From positions 310,001 through 374,000 of the forward strand of contig CAWGFO010000010.1 of NCBI GenBank assembly GCA_963821925.1: a stretch of DNA of 64,000 bases. The letters run 5' to 3'. Shown here one piece after another: positions 60,796 through 64,000 of the stretch (position 1 is the first letter of the stretch; every line of letters starts with the position of its first letter). The notes beneath the pieces were generated by a model. The model saw only the letters and a program-made list of their open reading frames with translations. It did not search any database and was not told where the DNA came from. The position numbers were made by a program, and so were the translations under genes. Source of the stretch: JAOUEA01 sp963821925. Its GTDB lineage: Bacteria > Actinomycetota > UBA4738 > HRBIN12.

Positions 60796-61685
60796 CGCGG
60801 TCCGGCGCGGAGCTCCGCGGGCGCGTTGCGTTGCACGCGTACCGCGCGGTCGCCTGGCTCGGGCGCACGCTCCCGGAGCACACGGGACGGCTCCTCTTCA
60901 GGTGGTTCGGGCTCCTGGCGCACGCCGTGGCACCGGGCGTGCGTGCGACGGTGGCCGCGAACCAGGCCCAGGTGCTCGGCCGGCCCGTCGACGACCCCCT
61001 GGTGCGGGCCTCCACGCGGGAGGCGTTCGTCAGCTATGCCCGTTACTGGTTCGATTCGTTCCACGCCGTGAGGATCCCGTTCGACGAGCTGCTCGACCGG
61101 TTCGAGTGCGTGGGGATCGAGAACATGCAGGACGCCCTCGCGGCCGGGACGGGCGTGATCATGGCGCTCCCGCACATCGGGAACTGGGACGTGGCGGCCC
61201 GGTGGCTCGACGCCCTTGGGATCGACCCCGTGGCGGTGGCCGAGCAGCTGGACCCCCCCGAGTTGTTCGACCTGTTCGTGCGGCACCGTGAGGCCCTGGG
61301 GATGCGGGTCATCGGGTTGTCCTCCGAAGGGGTCGGACAGAAGCTCCAGCAGGCGATCACCACGAACCACCTGATCGCCCTGGTCGCCGACCGCGATCTG
61401 ACCGGACGCGGGGTCGAGGTGCAGATGTTCGGCCGCACCCGCAAGCTCCCCGCAGGCCCGGCGCTGCTCTCGCTCGCGACCGGCGCGCCCCTCGTGGTGG
61501 CGCCCGTCTATCAGACCGAGGACGCCTGGAAGTGCGTGATGTACCCGCCGTGCACGATCGAGCCCTCGGGGAACCGGCGCGCCGACGTCGTGGCGCTGAC
61601 CGAGGAGATGGCGGCCGGCTTCGAACGGGCGATCGCGGCCGCGCCGTCGGACTGGCACGTGTTCCAGCCCGCGTGGGAGCCGTGA
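60792..61685 (+). CDS. Phosphatidylinositol mannoside acyltransferase-like (PatA/LpxL family)
   Basis: A 297-residue LpxL/HtrB-type acyltransferase. The catalytic pattern H-x4-D/E is seen in ALPHIGNWDVA, with the RDLTGRGVEVQMFGR and PAGPALLSLATGAPLV blocks. In mycobacteria the gene in this place (Rv2611c) acylates PIM. GTG 60792 overlaps the PgsA-like stop and the stop overlaps the PimA-like start, so the three genes are coupled. Confidence 0.88.
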   Translation: MTRSGAELRGRVALHAYRAVAWLGRTLPEHTGRLLFRWFGLLAHAVAPGVRATVAANQAQVLGRPVDDPLVRASTREAFVSYARYWFDSFHAVRIPFDELLDRFECVGIENMQDALAAGTGVIMALPHIGNWDVAARWLDALGIDPVAVAEQLDPPELFDLFVRHREALGMRVIGLSSEGVGQKLQQAITTNHLIALVADRDLTGRGVEVQMFGRTRKLPAGPALLSLATGAPLVVAPVYQTEDAWKCVMYPPCTIEPSGNRRADVVALTEEMAAGFERAIAAAPSDWHVFQPAWEP

Positions 61686-62791
61686 GGGTCGCCCTCGTCT
61701 GCCCGTACGCCTGGGACGACCCGGGCGGCGTCCAGGTGCACGTGCGCGAGCTGGCGCCGCGGCTCGCCGACCGCGGCCACCACGTGGTCGTGCTGGCGCC
61801 CGTCCGCGATCGCGCCGACGAACCGTGGGTGGTCCCGGTGGGGCGTCCCGTCGACATCCCGTACAACGCCTCGAACGCCCCGATCGACCCCCGCCCGTGG
61901 TCACGCCGTCGGGTGCGGGCGGTGCTCGAGCGGTTCGCGCCCGACGTCGTACACGTGCACGAACCGTTGACGCCCAGCACCTCGATGTGGGCGACCCTAT
62001 CGTCGCGGGCGCCGGTGGTCGCGACCTTCCACTCGGGAGCGACGCGGTCGCGGCTGTTCGACCTGGCGGCGCCGGGCCTCCGCCGCGTCGCTCGGCGGAT
62101 CGCGGTGCGGATCGCGGTCTCGGAAGCCGCGGCCGCGTTCGTCCGTGACCGGATCGGCGGGTCGTTCGAGATCGTGCCGAACGGGGTGGACGTGGCCCGG
62201 TTCGCGACGGCGACCCCTGGCGACCTCGGCGAGGGGACGAAGCTCCTCTTCGTGGGGCGGCTCGACGAGCGGAAGGGCTTCCCGACGGCCGTCGCGGCCT
62301 TCGCACGGCTCGCCCCGAACCGGCCCGACCTGCGGCTCGTCGTCGTGGGCGACGGCCCCGACCGCGCCGCGGCCGACGGGCTCGCTCCCGTGATCCGCGA
62401 CCGGATCACGTTCCTCGGGAGCGTGCCGAACCGGGACCTCCCGCCGATCCACGCGGCCTGCGACCTGTACCTGGGCACCTCGGTGGGCGGGGAGAGCTTC
62501 GGGATCGTGCTCGTCGAGGCGCTCGCGGCCGGCCTCCCGGTCGTCGCGAGCGACATCCCGGGCTACGACGAGGTGGTGCGCGACGGCGTCGACGGGCTGT
62601 TGGTGCCGCCGCGCGACCCCGAGGCCCTGTCCGCGGCCGCCGCCCGCGTGCTCGACGATCCGGCGCTCTCGGCGTCCCTCGCCGCGGCGGGGCGGGACCG
62701 CGCCGCGTCCTTCGACTGGGGGGTCGTGACCGGCCGGATCGAGGCGCTGTACGCGCGGGCGGCCGAGGCGCGACCGCGGTCGCTACCATAG
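61682..62791 (+). CDS. pimA: PimA-like GT4 glycosyltransferase
   Basis: A 369-residue GT-B enzyme. N-terminal landmarks are ALVCPYAWDDPGGVQVHV and VHVHEPLTPS; the GDP-sugar half has LLFVGRLDERKGF, and E-x7-E is found in GGESFGIVLVEALA. These match PimA, which adds the first mannose to phosphatidylinositol from GDP-mannose. Position after the acyltransferase is as in Mycobacterium. A related GT4 specificity cannot be excluded. Confidence 0.87.
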   Translation: MRVALVCPYAWDDPGGVQVHVRELAPRLADRGHHVVVLAPVRDRADEPWVVPVGRPVDIPYNASNAPIDPRPWSRRRVRAVLERFAPDVVHVHEPLTPSTSMWATLSSRAPVVATFHSGATRSRLFDLAAPGLRRVARRIAVRIAVSEAAAAFVRDRIGGSFEIVPNGVDVARFATATPGDLGEGTKLLFVGRLDERKGFPTAVAAFARLAPNRPDLRLVVVGDGPDRAAADGLAPVIRDRITFLGSVPNRDLPPIHAACDLYLGTSVGGESFGIVLVEALAAGLPVVASDIPGYDEVVRDGVDGLLVPPRDPEALSAAAARVLDDPALSASLAAAGRDRAASFDWGVVTGRIEALYARAAEARPRSLP

Positions 62792-62796
62792 GGCCC

Positions 62797-63345
62797 GTGG
62801 CCGTCTGGATCGTCGTCGCCGTGCTCGCCGTCCTCGTCCTGGGGCTGGTGCTCGTCTACAACCGCCTCGTGTCGCTGCGCGCCCGGGTGAACAACGGCTG
62901 GTCGCAGATCGACGTGCAGCTCCGGCGCCGGTACGACCTGATCCCGAACCTGGTCGAGACGGTGCAGGGCTACGCCACGCACGAGCGTGAGCTGTTCGAG
63001 CGCGTGACCGAGGCCCGCGCGCGGGCGATCGGGGCGACCGGGGTCGGCGACCAGGCCTCCGCCGAGAACGCGATCACGGCGGGGATGCGTCAGCTCCTCG
63101 CCGTCGCGGAGGCCTACCCCGACCTCAAGGCGAACCAGAACTTCCTGGCCCTGCAGGAGGAGCTCACCGGCACCGAATCGAAGATCGCCTACGCGCGGCA
63201 GTTCTACAACGACCAGGTGATGAAGCTGAACACGGCGATCCAGGCGTTCCCCTCGAACCTCGTGGCGAAGACCTTCAACTTCGAGACACGCGAGTTCTTC
63301 GACATCGAGGATCCGGTCCGCGGGCCGGTCCAGGTGGACCTCTAG
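62797..63345 (+). CDS. lemA: LemA-family protein
   Basis: A 182-residue protein with an N-terminal membrane helix (residues 2-22) and the LemA coiled core: YNRLVSLRARVNNGWSQIDV, RRYDLIPNLVETVQGYATHE, then ALQEELTGTESKIAYARQFYND and FPSNLVAKTFNF. LemA proteins occur with HtpX and may assist membrane quality control. GTG 62797 begins 5 bases after the PimA stop; htpX follows 3 bases after the lemA stop. Confidence 0.93.
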   Translation: MAVWIVVAVLAVLVLGLVLVYNRLVSLRARVNNGWSQIDVQLRRRYDLIPNLVETVQGYATHERELFERVTEARARAIGATGVGDQASAENAITAGMRQLLAVAEAYPDLKANQNFLALQEELTGTESKIAYARQFYNDQVMKLNTAIQAFPSNLVAKTFNFETREFFDIEDPVRGPVQVDL

Positions 63346-63348
63346 CCC

Positions 63349-64000
63349 GTGTACGAAGAGATCGCGTCCAACAAGCGCCGGACCTGGCTCCTGATGCTGG
63401 GCGCCGTGCTGTTCCTGGCGGCGGTCGGGTACGTGATCGGCCTGATCTTCGGGTACGGGCCGCTCGGGCTCGTGATCGCGTTCGGCGTGGCGCTCGCGAT
63501 GTCGGTGGCGTCGTACTTCGCCGGCGACCGACTGGTGCTCGCCTCGACCCGGGCCCGCGAGGTCACGGCCGAGCAGGAGCCGCGCTTGCACAACATCGTG
63601 GAGGGACTCGCGATCGCGGCGGGCGTCCCGAAGCCGCGGGTCTACGTCGTGCCCGAACAGGCGCCGAACGCGTTCGCCACCGGGCGCGACCCCGAGCATT
63701 CGTCGATCGCCGTGACCGAGGGCCTCCTGGCGCTGATGAACCGGGTCGAGCTCGAGGGCGTGATCGGCCACGAGCTCTCGCACGTGCTCGACCGCGACAT
63801 CCTCGTGGGGACGGTCGTGGCCACCCTGGTCGGGGCCGCCGTGCTGATGTCGGAGTTCATGATGCGCTCGTGGATGTGGGGAGGGTTCCGCGGTCGGCGT
63901 GGGAACGACGCGGGCGGTGGTGCCGGGGCGCTGATCGTCTTCGCGATCGGGTTCGTGCTGATGGCGATCGCGCCGCTGGCCGGCCAGATCATCAAGATGT
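63349..64000 (+). CDS. htpX: Zinc metalloprotease HtpX (partial, runs off the window)
   Basis: The first 217 codons of an M48 membrane protease: two N-terminal helices, the domain with VPKPRVYVVPEQAPNAFATG, and the zinc site HELSHVLDRD, followed by two more membrane helices. HtpX degrades damaged membrane proteins. GTG 63349 sits 3 bases after the lemA stop. The 3' end lies beyond position 64000. Confidence 0.93.
   Translation, partial: MYEEIASNKRRTWLLMLGAVLFLAAVGYVIGLIFGYGPLGLVIAFGVALAMSVASYFAGDRLVLASTRAREVTAEQEPRLHNIVEGLAIAAGVPKPRVYVVPEQAPNAFATGRDPEHSSIAVTEGLLALMNRVELEGVIGHELSHVLDRDILVGTVVATLVGAAVLMSEFMMRSWMWGGFRGRRGNDAGGGAGALIVFAIGFVLMAIAPLAGQIIKM

Overview
The window is GC-rich chromosomal DNA from an actinobacterium (Actinomycetota). 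The evidence is the gene order rny-miaB-miaA-dapF-...-hflX-...-lexA-nrdR, actinobacterial-type LexA operators (CGAAC-N4-GTTCG), a B12-dependent class II ribonucleotide reductase under NrdR control, and a thrS-HIT-pgsA-acyltransferase-PimA cluster typical of phosphatidylinositol mannoside synthesis. Neither genus nor class can be named from the sequence; it looks like an uncultured, non-mycobacterial lineage.

Region by region. (1) 1-17857 is conserved core: the end of rny, a long coiled-coil gene on the opposite strand with one frameshift, then a tight tRNA-modification and lysine/diaminopimelate run (miaB, miaA, dapF, dapE, dapC, dapD, hflX). These are followed by a SIS-domain protein, lexA with a divergent SOS-type LysM gene, nrdR and nrdJ, two tandem VOC proteins, dut and a GNAT acetyltransferase. 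(2) 17896-17971 is tRNA-Gly. Its 3' half is repeated at 24984-25031, and between the copies lies a 7.1-kb element. It carries a broken tyrosine integrase next to the tRNA, an ECF sigma factor with a membrane anti-sigma candidate, an aminoglycoside/lincosamide-type nucleotidyltransferase, a small HTH protein, remnants of HTH genes and of an iron permease, small membrane and secreted proteins, and a SRPBCC protein. (3) 25173-28912 holds a large LuxR-type ATPase regulator, a secreted beta-barrel protein, tRNA-Cys and tRNA-Val(GAC). (4) The 3' end of tRNA-Val(GAC) is repeated exactly (49 bp) at 41729-41777, bounding a 12.9-kb second element with no recognisable integrase. It has a two-component system, a TetR regulator coupled to a ClC channel, small secreted proteins and a cupin, plus several genes carrying one or more single-base frameshifts (LuxR, SRPBCC, lactonase, DUF3237, amino-acid permease).

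(5) 41799-50091 holds a second large LuxR-type ATPase regulator coupled to a small membrane protein, a DinB protein, a frameshifted PQQ-type sugar dehydrogenase, a methyltransferase, a convincing tyrosine phenol-lyase and tRNA-Val(CAC). (6) 50249-64000 returns to core: a secreted protein, an ABC exporter pair, thrS, a HIT protein, an alpha/beta hydrolase, DUF423, an EF-G-like GTPase on the opposite strand, a PgsA-like protein with a degenerate catalytic motif, an acyltransferase, a PimA-like glycosyltransferase, lemA and the start of htpX.

Frameshifts are concentrated in the accessory regions. Because GC-rich DNA has few stop codons, the sequence alone does not separate real decay from indel errors in the assembly. 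The regulatory DNA is easy to read: three LexA boxes between lexA and the LysM gene, NrdR boxes before nrdR and nrdJ (the nrdJ pair 31 bp apart), and a TetR operator fitting exactly between the -35 and -10 of an apparently leaderless tetR.
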